64,000 nucleotides of DNA, taken from Acinetobacter sp. ANC 4910 (GTDB lineage Bacteria; Pseudomonadota; Gammaproteobacteria; Pseudomonadales; Moraxellaceae). Both the position numbers and the translations under genes were made by a program. The DNA lies in the NCBI RefSeq assembly GCF_004331035.1, contig NZ_SJNT01000001.1, forward strand, positions 124,034 to 188,033, written 5' to 3'. The notes under the pieces are model-generated. The model saw nothing but the letters and a program-made list of their open reading frames with translations. It was not told where the DNA came from and did not search any database. Position 1 is the first letter of the stretch; each line of letters starts with the position of its first letter. This document shows, one piece after another, positions 11,545 through 20,040 of this stretch.

Positions 11545-14500
11545 ATGGCTCAATTTTTTATTCATCGCCCCATTTTTGCGTGGGTGATTGCACTGGTCAT
11601 TATGCTGGCGGGTATTCTAACCCTCACCAAAATGCCCGTTGCCCAATATCCGACGATTGCACCACCAACGGTGACAATTGCTGCGACTTACCCTGGTGCA
11701 TCTGCACAAACTGTAGAAAACACAGTCACTCAAATCATTGAGCAACAAATGAATGGTTTGGATGGTTTACGTTATATTTCATCTAACAGTGCGGGTAATG
11801 GTCAGGCATCCATCAACTTGAACTTTGAGCAAGGGATTGACCCTGATATTGCACAAGTTCAAGTACAAAACAAACTACAATCGGCAACAGCGCTTTTACC
11901 TGAAGATGTACAACGTCAAGGGGTAAAAGTCACCAAGTCAGGTGCGAGTTTTATGCAGGTTCTTGCATTTTACTCTCCTGATGGAAGCTTATCTGCTGCC
12001 GACATTAAAGACTATGTGAACTCCAACATTTCTGAACCACTAAGCCGTGTTGCAGGTGTCGGTGAAGTGCAAGTCTTTGGTGGTTCATACGCCATGCGTA
12101 TTTGGCTTGATCCTGCCAAAATGACCAGCTTACAAATCACACCGAGTGATGTTGCTGCTGCCATTAATGCACAAAACTCTCAAGTGGCGGTTGGTCAGTT
12201 AGGCGGTTCACCATCTGTAGAAGGTCAAGTACTGAATGCGACGGTGAATGCTCAAAGTATGTTGCAAACGCCTGAGCAGTTTAGAAATATCTTTCTGAAA
12301 AATATGGCTTCAGGTGCCCAAGTTCGCTTAGGTGATGTTGCACGTGTTGAACTCGGTTCAGATAACTATCAATTTGACTCTAAATTTAATGGTAAAGCTG
12401 CTGGCGGTGTTGCAATTAAACTGGCAACAGGTGCCAATGCACTCGATACTGCCGCGGCTGTTGAAAAACGCTTAAGTGAACTTCGTCAAAACTACCCAGA
12501 CGGTTTAAAAGATCAACTGGCTTATGACACCACACCATTTATTAAGCTTTCAATTGAAAGTGTAGTACATACTTTAATTGAAGCCGTATTCTTGGTATTC
12601 ATTGTGATGTTCTTGTTCTTACAGAACTGGCGTGCAACCATTATTCCGACGCTTGCCGTACCTGTTGTGGTATTGGGTACATTTGCAGTCATTAATATTT
12701 TCGGTTTCTCAATCAACACGCTCACCATGTTTGCGATGGTCTTAGCGATTGGTCTTCTGGTCGATGATGCGATTGTAGTCGTCGAAAACGTCGAACGTGT
12801 AATGCAAGAAGAACATCTCGATCCTGTCGCTGCAACTGAAAAATCAATGCAACAGATTTCTGGTGCCTTGGTGGGTATTACCAGTGTGTTAACTGCGGTA
12901 TTCGTTCCAATGGCATTTTTTGGTGGTACAACGGGGGTTATTTACCGTCAGTTCTCCATCACGCTTGTGACCGCGATGATTTTGTCACTGATTGTGGCAT
13001 TAACCTTTACCCCTGCCCTGTGTGCAACCTTGTTAAAACAACACGATCCGAATAAACCGGAAAGTAACAATATTTTTGCGCGTTTCTTCCGTTGGTTTAA
13101 CAACAGCTTCGAAAAAGTTGCCCTGAAGTACCAAGGTGGTGTCAATCGTATGACCCATCATAAAGTCTTCTCGGGTGCGGTTTATGTATTGGTGATTGCA
13201 GGTTTAGTAGGTCTATACAAAGTATTGCCTTCTTCGTTCTTACCAAATGAAGACCAAGGCGTCGTTATGACTCTAGTTCAGCTTCCACCAAGTGCAAGCC
13301 TTGAACGTACCGACAAAGTCATAACCACCATGACAGACTACTTCTTGAATAAAGAAAAAGAAAATGTAGCTTCAATCTTTACCGTTTCTGGTTTCTCATT
13401 CACTGGTGTAGGTCAAAACGCAGGTCTTGCATTTATTAAGCTCAAAGACTGGGACGAACGTACTTCTCCAGAATCTCAGATTGGTGCAATTATTCAACGC
13501 GGTATGTCATTAAATATGATCAAAGATGCCTCTTACATCATCCCATTGCAATTACCAGCAATGCCTGAATTAGGTGTAGCATCTGGTTTTGATGTTCAGT
13601 TGAAAGATGCAAGTGGTCAGGGACATGACAAACTGATTGCTGCACGTAATGCGATTTTGGGCATGGCTGCACAAGATAAACGTCTTGCAGGCGTACGTCC
13701 AAATGGTCAGGAAGATACCCCTCAATACCAAATTACCATTGACCAAGCACAAGCAGGCTCAATGGGTGTCAGTATTGCAGATATTAATAGCACCATGAGC
13801 ATGGCTTGGGGTGGTTCATATATTAATGACTTCGTTGACCGCGGTCGTGTGAAAAAAGTCTATGTTCAAGGCGAAGCAAGTACACGCATGATGCCTGAAG
13901 ACTTGAACAAATGGTACGTGCGTAATAACGTCGGTACGATGGTTCCTTTCTCAGCATTTGCAACTGGACAATGGACGTATGGCTCGCCACGTTTAGAACG
14001 TTATAACGGCATATCTTCCGTGAACATTCAGGGTACTCCTGCACCAGGTGTAAGTTCTGGTGATGCGATGCTAGCGATGGAAGAAATCATTGGCAAATTA
14101 CCATCTATGGGCTTACAAGGCTTTGACTATGAATGGACAGGTTTATCTTTAGAAGAACGTGATTCAGGTAGTCAAACAGGTCCTCTACTTGCTCTTTCGA
14201 TGCTGATTGTCTTCTTATGTCTTGCAGCATTATATGAAAGCTGGTCTATTCCTGTTTCAGTATTGCTGGTTGTACCACTGGGTATTATCGGTGCATTTAC
14301 TTTAACGTGGTTGGGTATGATCATTAAAGGCGATCCAAACCTATCGTTTAACATCTATTTCCAAGTCGCAATTGTTGCAGTAATTGGTCTTTCAGCAAAA
14401 AATGCCATCTTGATTGTAGAATTTGCGAAAGAATTGCAGGAAAAAGGTGAAGATCTATTTGATGCAACTTTACATGCTGCAAAAATGCGTTTACGCCCAA

Positions 14501-14721
14501 TTATCATGACCACTCTTGCCTTTGGTTTTGGTGTACTTCCACTTGCGCTTTCTACAGGTGCCGGTGCAGGAAGTCAGCACTCTGTCGGCTTTGGTGTACT
14601 TGGTGGTGTGATTAGTTCTACACTTTTGGGTATTTTCTTCATTCCAGTATTCTTTGTTTGGATTCGTAGTATCTTTAAATACAAACCTAAGAAACAAAAT
14701 AATCAGGAGCAAACATCGTGA
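11545..14721 (+). CDS. adeJ: RND efflux transporter AdeJ
   Basis: Inner-membrane proton-driven drug exporter of the AcrB/HAE1 family, 1058 residues, with 12 transmembrane spans and two large periplasmic loops. The start MAQFFIHRPIFAWVIALVIM, the YPTIAPPTVTIAATYPGASA segment and the TM4 relay GLLVDDAIVVVENVERVM (paired Asp residues) are typical. The TM10 region VIGLSAKNAILIVEFAKE supplies the lysine partner. Known substrates of AdeIJK include beta-lactams, chloramphenicol, tetracyclines, fluoroquinolones and fatty-acid-like compounds. It starts 12 bases after adeI behind AAGGGG, and its stop overlaps the adeK start. Confidence 0.96.
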   Translation: MAQFFIHRPIFAWVIALVIMLAGILTLTKMPVAQYPTIAPPTVTIAATYPGASAQTVENTVTQIIEQQMNGLDGLRYISSNSAGNGQASINLNFEQGIDPDIAQVQVQNKLQSATALLPEDVQRQGVKVTKSGASFMQVLAFYSPDGSLSAADIKDYVNSNISEPLSRVAGVGEVQVFGGSYAMRIWLDPAKMTSLQITPSDVAAAINAQNSQVAVGQLGGSPSVEGQVLNATVNAQSMLQTPEQFRNIFLKNMASGAQVRLGDVARVELGSDNYQFDSKFNGKAAGGVAIKLATGANALDTAAAVEKRLSELRQNYPDGLKDQLAYDTTPFIKLSIESVVHTLIEAVFLVFIVMFLFLQNWRATIIPTLAVPVVVLGTFAVINIFGFSINTLTMFAMVLAIGLLVDDAIVVVENVERVMQEEHLDPVAATEKSMQQISGALVGITSVLTAVFVPMAFFGGTTGVIYRQFSITLVTAMILSLIVALTFTPALCATLLKQHDPNKPESNNIFARFFRWFNNSFEKVALKYQGGVNRMTHHKVFSGAVYVLVIAGLVGLYKVLPSSFLPNEDQGVVMTLVQLPPSASLERTDKVITTMTDYFLNKEKENVASIFTVSGFSFTGVGQNAGLAFIKLKDWDERTSPESQIGAIIQRGMSLNMIKDASYIIPLQLPAMPELGVASGFDVQLKDASGQGHDKLIAARNAILGMAAQDKRLAGVRPNGQEDTPQYQITIDQAQAGSMGVSIADINSTMSMAWGGSYINDFVDRGRVKKVYVQGEASTRMMPEDLNKWYVRNNVGTMVPFSAFATGQWTYGSPRLERYNGISSVNIQGTPAPGVSSGDAMLAMEEIIGKLPSMGLQGFDYEWTGLSLEERDSGSQTGPLLALSMLIVFLCLAALYESWSIPVSVLLVVPLGIIGAFTLTWLGMIIKGDPNLSFNIYFQVAIVAVIGLSAKNAILIVEFAKELQEKGEDLFDATLHAAKMRLRPIIMTTLAFGFGVLPLALSTGAGAGSQHSVGFGVLGGVISSTLLGIFFIPVFFVWIRSIFKYKPKKQNNQEQTS

Positions 14722-16178
14722 TGCAAAAAGTATGGTCTATTTCAGGTCGTAGCATTGCGGTATCTGCACTTGCGCTTGCTTTGACTGCATGTCAAAGCAT
14801 GCGTGGTCCAGAACCCGTCGCTCAAGCGGATATCCCAACAGGATACATTGGTTCAACAGCAGGCCCTTCTGTTGCGGAACAAGGCTATAAAGACTTTTTT
14901 GCTGATCCACGATTGGTACAAGTCATAGAAATGGCTTTAGCGAATAACCGTGACTTACGTACCGCAACGCTGAACATCCAACGTGCACAGCAAGCGTATC
15001 AAATTAGCGAAAACAACCAACTGCCAACCATTGGCGCAAGTGGTAGTGTACTTCGCCAAGATACCTTCAGCAGCAACAAACCGATGACAACTTATAATGT
15101 TGGCCTCGGTGTCACTGCTTATGAGTTAGACTTTTGGGGTCGTGTTCGTAGCTTAAAAGATAATGCTCTAGACAGTTATTTGGCGACTCAAAGTGCACGT
15201 GATGCAACGCAAATTTCATTGATTGGTCAGGTTGCACAAGCATGGCTAAGCTATTCGTTTGCCAATGCCAACTTAAAACTGGCAGACCAAACCTTAAAAG
15301 CACAGCTTGAATCGTACAACTTGAACAAAAAACGTTTTGATGTGGGTATCGACAGCGAAGTCCCTGTACGCCAAGCGCAAATTTCGGTTGAAACCGCACG
15401 TAATGATGTTGCTAACTACAAGACTCAAGTTGCACAAGCACAGAACCTGTTAAACCTGTTGGTAGGTCAGCCTGTCCCTGCAAACTTATTGTCTCCTCAG
15501 CCTGTTAAACGCGTTACCCAAAGTACGGCGTTGACAGCGGGCTTGCCAAGCGACTTATTAAATAACCGTCCTGATGTCCGCGCTGCGGAATATCAATTGT
15601 CTGCTGCGGGTGCCAACATTGGCGCAGCAAAAGCAAAATTGTACCCAACCATCAGCTTAACGGGCACAGCGGGTTATGCATCGACAGATTTAAGCGACTT
15701 GTTTAAATCAGGTGCCTTTGTATGGTCACTCGGCCCAAGCTTGGACATTCCAATCTTTGACTGGGGCACGCGTCGTGCCAATGTGAAGATTTCAGAAACT
15801 GACCAAAAAATTGCGTTGTCAGATTATGAAAAAACCATTCAAACGGCTTTCCGTGAAGTGAATGATGCCTTGGCAGTACGTGAAAATATTGGTGACCGTT
15901 TGGCGGCACAACGCCGTCTTGTAGATGCAACCAACACCACCTATAAGCTTTCAACTGCTCGCTTCCGTGCAGGTATCGACAACTACCTCACTGTACTGGA
16001 TGCACAGCGTACATCTTACGCTGCGGAACAAGGTTTGTTATTGCTTGAGCAAGCAAACTTAAACAACCAAGTTGAAGTGTATAAAACTTTAGGTGGTGGT
16101 GTAAAAGCCAACACGACGGATCAAGTGGTGAAACAACCTTCTTCTTCAGATGTGAAATACAACAAAACTGCAAACTAA
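14721..16178 (+). CDS. adeK: RND efflux outer-membrane channel AdeK
   Basis: TolC-like outer-membrane factor completing AdeIJK, 485 residues. It is a lipoprotein: LALTACQSMRG with Cys near residue 24. Two OEP repeats are visible, each ending in long helices (NRDLRTATLNIQRAQQAYQ, later RPDVRAAEYQLSAAGANIGA). NYLTVLDAQRTSYAAEQ is a typical C-terminal helix. The ATG at 14721 uses the last base of the adeJ stop (TGATG), giving translational coupling; a GTG one codon earlier is also open. A terminator follows at 16192. Confidence 0.95.
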   Translation: MQKVWSISGRSIAVSALALALTACQSMRGPEPVAQADIPTGYIGSTAGPSVAEQGYKDFFADPRLVQVIEMALANNRDLRTATLNIQRAQQAYQISENNQLPTIGASGSVLRQDTFSSNKPMTTYNVGLGVTAYELDFWGRVRSLKDNALDSYLATQSARDATQISLIGQVAQAWLSYSFANANLKLADQTLKAQLESYNLNKKRFDVGIDSEVPVRQAQISVETARNDVANYKTQVAQAQNLLNLLVGQPVPANLLSPQPVKRVTQSTALTAGLPSDLLNNRPDVRAAEYQLSAAGANIGAAKAKLYPTISLTGTAGYASTDLSDLFKSGAFVWSLGPSLDIPIFDWGTRRANVKISETDQKIALSDYEKTIQTAFREVNDALAVRENIGDRLAAQRRLVDATNTTYKLSTARFRAGIDNYLTVLDAQRTSYAAEQGLLLLEQANLNNQVEVYKTLGGGVKANTTDQVVKQPSSSDVKYNKTAN

Positions 16179-16191
16179 GGTTTACGCCATG

Positions 16192-16217
16192 AAAAGCTCA
16201 CTTCGGTGGGCTTTTTT
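16192..16217 (+). terminator. Intrinsic terminator of adeIJK
   Basis: Stem AAAGCTCAC / GTGGGCTTT with a stable TTCG tetraloop, followed by T6, starting 14 bases after the adeK stop. Confidence 0.9.
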
Positions 16218-16281
16218 ATTGCTTTTTGGCAGGCTTTTTCCTATCTTCAAACATAATCAAATCATTTAAATATTGAATATT

Positions 16282-16638
16282 ATGCTTTTAAGTAACCTTG
16301 AGTCTGTTCCTGGACATACGATTTCCCAACAACTTGATGTGGTCTATGGCAGTACGGTTCGGAGTAAACATGTGGGGCGCGACTTTCTGGCAGGTTTAAA
16401 AAATATTGTTGGTGGTGAACTCACTGCCTATACCGAGCTTTTAGAAGAATCACGTCAAGAAGCCATGAATCGTATGATTGTAAAAGCACAAGCTTTAGGC
16501 GCCAATGCCATCGTAGGAATCCGTTTTTCAACCTCAAATATTGCCCAAGGCGCTTCAGAATTATTTGTTTATGGCACTGCCGTCCGTGTCACCCCATTAA
16601 ACAACCATCTCCCTGATCCATTTCCAACACAGGCTTAA
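16282..16638 (+). CDS. YbjQ-family protein (UPF0145)
   Basis: 118-residue member of the YbjQ/UPF0145 (PF01906) family, small pentameric proteins of unknown function sometimes called heavy-metal-binding. Conserved blocks: MLLSNLESVPGHTI, VVYGSTVRSKHVGRDFLAGL, then NIVGGELTAYTELLEESRQE, and ALGANAIVGIRFSTS. I take the ATG at 16282 because family members begin with this strand; a TTG at 16273 would add three residues. No strong ribosome site is seen. It is followed after 3 bases by a second YbjQ-like gene, so the two are a pair and may form one complex. Confidence 0.8.
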   Translation: MLLSNLESVPGHTISQQLDVVYGSTVRSKHVGRDFLAGLKNIVGGELTAYTELLEESRQEAMNRMIVKAQALGANAIVGIRFSTSNIAQGASELFVYGTAVRVTPLNNHLPDPFPTQA

Positions 16639-16641
16639 CAC

Positions 16642-17079
16642 ATGGAAAGTTTAATTTTCCAGTTACTCATCTTTGTGGTGTTATTTAGTGTCGGTTTTGG
16701 CTTTGGTCGTTATAACGAACGCAAACATTTGGCAGAACTGGAACACAATGAAAAGCGCCTTGCCTACATTACCGTAGGGAATTTACGCAAAGTAAGTTTC
16801 GAACAGTCTGGGCACATGATCAGCAGCAATGTTGTAATTTCTCACGATTATTTCAAATATGTACTGGCCACCGTACAAAACTTTTTTGGGGGTAGACTCA
16901 CAAGCTATGAAAGTGTCGTGGATCGTGCCCGTCGTGAAGCCATTGTCCGACTCAAATTGGAAGCAGAGAAATACGGCGCAACGCATATCGCTTGTATACG
17001 ACTGGCGACTACCGAAATGGGTATGCAAGGCGGCATGGTTGAGGTTTTTGCTTATGGCACAGCTATTTTGAAGTCGTAA
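16642..17079 (+). CDS. Membrane-anchored YbjQ-family protein
   Basis: 145 residues. A single N-terminal hydrophobic segment (LIFQLLIFVVLFSVGFGFG) is followed by a charged linker (RYNERKHLAELEHNEKR) and a YbjQ-like domain (SSNVVISHDYFKYVLATVQN, then FFGGRLTSYESVVDRARREA, AEKYGATHIACIRLATT). The domain parallels the soluble paralogue encoded just upstream, so this looks like a gene duplication in which one copy gained a membrane anchor. Function is unknown. Start ATG 16642, overlapping nothing and only 3 bases after the first gene. Confidence 0.75.
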   Translation: MESLIFQLLIFVVLFSVGFGFGRYNERKHLAELEHNEKRLAYITVGNLRKVSFEQSGHMISSNVVISHDYFKYVLATVQNFFGGRLTSYESVVDRARREAIVRLKLEAEKYGATHIACIRLATTEMGMQGGMVEVFAYGTAILKS

Positions 17080-17106
17080 ATCATCTTCCACATTCACCAA
17101 ACTCAA

Positions 17107-17140
17107 ACAGCATGAGCTTTCTAAATAACTCATGCTCTTC
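17107..17140 (+). terminator. Weak hairpin after the YbjQ pair
   Basis: AGCATGAG / CTCATGCT stem with a 12-base loop, followed by CTTCTCTC rather than a clean T-run. It is at the right place to end the YbjQ transcript but is a poor terminator. Confidence 0.35.
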
Positions 17141-17251
17141 TCTCACCGACTATTGTGCATTTGGCATGATAGATTACTCGCTAGCGTATAACGCTCTACA
17201 CTGAACAAAAATAAAATGGATATCACCTACCCTGCAAATAGGTCACAGATC

Positions 17252-18286
17252 ATGAAATCTTTAGTACTGAAAATAAGTATGGCTGCATTCAGCATGATTC
17301 CACTTGTAGCCAAAGCTGAATTAATTGTATTGGCCTCTCCGCAAAATCATGATGCTTACTATGCAAAAGTGATGGATGATATTTTCGACTTTCACGTCGA
17401 TTATGCAAAAAAAATTATTAAAAATGGAGATGATGTCATTGTTCTAACCGATAAACAGCTCTACCCCGACTATGTCAAAGCCTTGGGCAAAAAGCATGTC
17501 GCAATTGCCCCAATGCAGGACATTTGGATGCGCGATTTCAGCAGTGCTAATCCTGCTCAACCTATCATGTTTCGCTACACTGCCGCAGGGCAAGGCGGAG
17601 GAAAAAAAGGACAAGCCATTTCAGATGAGGTACAAGACAAGTTTAAATCCTATAGTCAGAAAGCGGGTTTACAGTTTACTCAAAGTAAGCTGTTAAATGA
17701 TGGCGGTAATTGGGTTGAAGACGGTTATGGCAATGTCGTACTGAGCACCAAATTTTTAACCGACAATAAGCTCACTGAAAATGAAGCTCGTAAGAAATTA
17801 ATGGCATTAACAGGTGCAAAGCAGATTGCCTTCATTGAAGCTGATGAACAAGGTGGCTTGGAACATGCCGATGGTGTGGTCAGCTTTATCGATCAAAATA
17901 CTTTGGTGATTAACACCTATCCTGAAGATCCTGACTATGCCAAACAACTTAAGGCGGATTTAAAACGCGGTATTCCGAATCTCAAAATTCATGAAATCAT
18001 TACTCCTTATGATGGCAGTGAAATCTACGATGAAAAATTTGGATCAGCTTGTGGACTGTATACCAATATGCTGGTGACGCCTGAACGGATTTATTTTCCG
18101 CAGTTTGGTATTAAAGCAGATGCCGTAGCTTTAAAACAAATTCGGAGCATGACGAAACGTACTGTTGTGCCAGTACAGTCCGTAAATGTGTGTCATATGG
18201 GTGGCGGCGTACGTTGTATGTCTTGGCAAGTTCGTGGCAAAAATGCAGAATTGTTGTTAAATTATTTAAACAAAATCAATCAATAA
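17252..18286 (+). CDS. Exported agmatine-deiminase/PAD-like protein
   Basis: Porphyromonas-type peptidyl-arginine deiminase / agmatine deiminase family (PF04371), 344 residues from the ATG at 17252. That start gives a clean signal peptide (MKSLVLKISMAAFSMIPLVAKA), so the mature protein is periplasmic; the upstream frame to 17216 would bury it. Active-site elements are visible: MQDIWMRDF (Asp), LLNDGGNWVEDGYG, LEHADGVVSF (His) and the C-terminal nucleophile region VCHMGGGVRCMSWQ (Cys). Cytoplasmic agmatine deiminases lack a signal peptide, so the substrate may be a free or peptidyl guanidino compound outside the cytoplasm. Confidence 0.8.
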   Translation: MKSLVLKISMAAFSMIPLVAKAELIVLASPQNHDAYYAKVMDDIFDFHVDYAKKIIKNGDDVIVLTDKQLYPDYVKALGKKHVAIAPMQDIWMRDFSSANPAQPIMFRYTAAGQGGGKKGQAISDEVQDKFKSYSQKAGLQFTQSKLLNDGGNWVEDGYGNVVLSTKFLTDNKLTENEARKKLMALTGAKQIAFIEADEQGGLEHADGVVSFIDQNTLVINTYPEDPDYAKQLKADLKRGIPNLKIHEIITPYDGSEIYDEKFGSACGLYTNMLVTPERIYFPQFGIKADAVALKQIRSMTKRTVVPVQSVNVCHMGGGVRCMSWQVRGKNAELLLNYLNKINQ

Positions 18287-18315
18287 ATCATTCATTGGTT
18301 TTTATAGTTATGATC

Positions 18316-18343
18316 AAAAAAGGAGAAAGCATTGCTTTCCCCC
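18316..18343 (-). terminator. Intrinsic terminator of the SDR gene
   Basis: On the minus strand GGGGAAAGC / GCTTTCTCC pairs around a 3-base loop and is followed by TTTTTTGATC, 13 bases beyond the stop of the SDR gene. Confidence 0.75.
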
Positions 18344-18355
18344 ATAGTTCCCCAT

Positions 18356-19162
18356 TTACTTTACTTTCGCTTTACGAATCATACGATACAGTGCACTTGG
18401 TGATAAACGTGAAACCAGCACGCCTAATTTTTCTTTACGCCCACCAATCACAATATATTCATCACCTTGCATCAATGCTTTGACTGTGTGCTGTGCAAAT
18501 TCATCTGCTTCTAAACCATTGGCGGTTGCTTCATTATCAAAACCTTGTGCCTGACCCGCTCCATTTAAAGCATTAATGGACACATTGGTTTTTACAAAAC
18601 CAGGGAAAACCACCGAAACATCCACCCCATTCTCTGCCACTTCTGCTCTTAAACTGTTTGCCCACATATGAATGGCTGCTTTTGCCGCAGAATAAGAGGC
18701 ACGATATTGCGTCCCTAAGAGTCCAGCAATACTCGAAACAAATACCACCCGCCCTGACTTTTGCTTTAAGAATGTGGGTAAAACAGTTTTGGTCAAAAAT
18801 ATCTGTGAAAAGTAATCGACTTCCATAATGGTGCGTTCTGTTTGCATGGTGGTTTCTGCAATCAGGGCACGCTGACTTAAACCCGCATTATTAATGAGCC
18901 AGTCAATGTGTCCTTTGGCCGCTAAGACTTGTTCATACGCATGTAATACTTGAGCTTCGTTGGTAATATCGGCGCAAATAGAAAGATGCAAATCTGGATT
19001 TAACAATCCAACACGAACCTTTTCCAATTCGTCAATGCGGCGAGCGGTCAACACCACTTGTGCACCTTGTAATGCACACTCTTGTGCCAAGGCCTTACCT
19101 AAACCTGAAGATGCCCCAGTAATCCATACCACTTTATTTTCTAAACTGTCTAGCTTGGCCAT
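18356..19162 (-). CDS. SDR-family oxidoreductase
   Basis: Classical short-chain dehydrogenase/reductase, 268 residues. Cofactor site TGASSGLGKALAQ near residue 15, NNAG near 91, catalytic Ser in VFVSSIAGLLG and YSAAK tetrad motif near 158. The Arg residues after the first strand (LTARRIDEL) favour NADP(H). The C-terminal half resembles DltE/YqjQ-type reductases active on acyl or ketone substrates, but the substrate cannot be deduced. ATG at 19160-19162. It follows the unknown gene at 19196-19858 by 33 bases and probably shares its transcript. Confidence 0.88.
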   Translation of the reverse strand: MAKLDSLENKVVWITGASSGLGKALAQECALQGAQVVLTARRIDELEKVRVGLLNPDLHLSICADITNEAQVLHAYEQVLAAKGHIDWLINNAGLSQRALIAETTMQTERTIMEVDYFSQIFLTKTVLPTFLKQKSGRVVFVSSIAGLLGTQYRASYSAAKAAIHMWANSLRAEVAENGVDVSVVFPGFVKTNVSINALNGAGQAQGFDNEATANGLEADEFAQHTVKALMQGDEYIVIGGRKEKLGVLVSRLSPSALYRMIRKAKVK

Positions 19163-19195
19163 TGTTGTCTACCCTGATTCAATTACGGCGAGTGC

Positions 19196-19858
19196 CTAAT
19201 TGTTGGTTGAATTTCCTAAAAAAACAAGAAAATGATTGAAATAATGACTCATGGTTTTGGCATCATATTGCGTGCCCAATTTATCAAAACGCTTATAGCC
19301 CATTTGTGTAGTGACATGAATGACCCCGTTCAAGGTCTTATCCACCACTACATTAAATTTCAGCATTTTTTTCGGAATCCGAATTAAATGCGTCACCCCC
19401 TGATCCACAATTTGAGTAAATGCCTGTAAAGCTGGAATCACCGCGGAATTATTGCCTTGTTGCATTTCTTCGGCGCAACTGAGCAAAGCTTGAACACTGT
19501 CTTCATCGACTGGATAGGACAAATAAAATTCACCCTGTTTTTGATACATCAGTTCGTGCAGATAATTCACCATCGGCAGCAAGCGTTCATTACCAAAAAA
19601 TGACACCGACCATGGCATATATTTACGCGTGGTTTCCATAATGTGTTGAATTACTTTGGCAGACTCATTATCCCCCGAATGCGAAACGCGGGTAATCTCA
19701 CCAAAAACTTGATCAATCACTTCATAGGAAATATCTGCCAGCACCTCACCCAATGCTTTAGACAAACTCTCAGTTTGCCCTTGATTGAGTTGTTGATGAA
19801 TATCCTGAAAACGTTGATGGGTTGCTGATTTCAACTTAAGTGAAATAACATAACTCAT
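19196..19858 (-). CDS. Conserved protein of unknown function
   Basis: 220 residues, no signal peptide or membrane span. Start MSYVISLKLKSATHQRFQDI. Predicted mixed helical protein with an aromatic/basic C-terminus (MGYKRFDKLGTQYDAKTMS). I recognise the sequence style as an Acinetobacter conserved hypothetical but no domain. It is upstream of, and likely co-transcribed with, the SDR gene, so a role linked to that reductase is possible but unproved. Confidence 0.65.
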   Translation of the reverse strand: MSYVISLKLKSATHQRFQDIHQQLNQGQTESLSKALGEVLADISYEVIDQVFGEITRVSHSGDNESAKVIQHIMETTRKYMPWSVSFFGNERLLPMVNYLHELMYQKQGEFYLSYPVDEDSVQALLSCAEEMQQGNNSAVIPALQAFTQIVDQGVTHLIRIPKKMLKFNVVVDKTLNGVIHVTTQMGYKRFDKLGTQYDAKTMSHYFNHFLVFLGNSTNN

Positions 19859-20040
19859 TCTATTTTTTCCTTTTTATCAAGTTCTACGATCTTGTACGCG
19901 GTCGTTATACAAGCTTCATCATAAAACCTCTCACTTGCTGTGACAATTGCAGAAACAAAGCATTTGACGAACATCCCAAAGCAGTTATTTTTTTGCTACA
20001 CTAGCTGCAATTTTTTATTCACTTTTTATCTGTTCTGACT

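Noticed and set aside
16783..17133. 116-codon antisense frame across the second YbjQ gene
   Set aside because: No family resemblance; the sense strand encodes a recognisable YbjQ domain.
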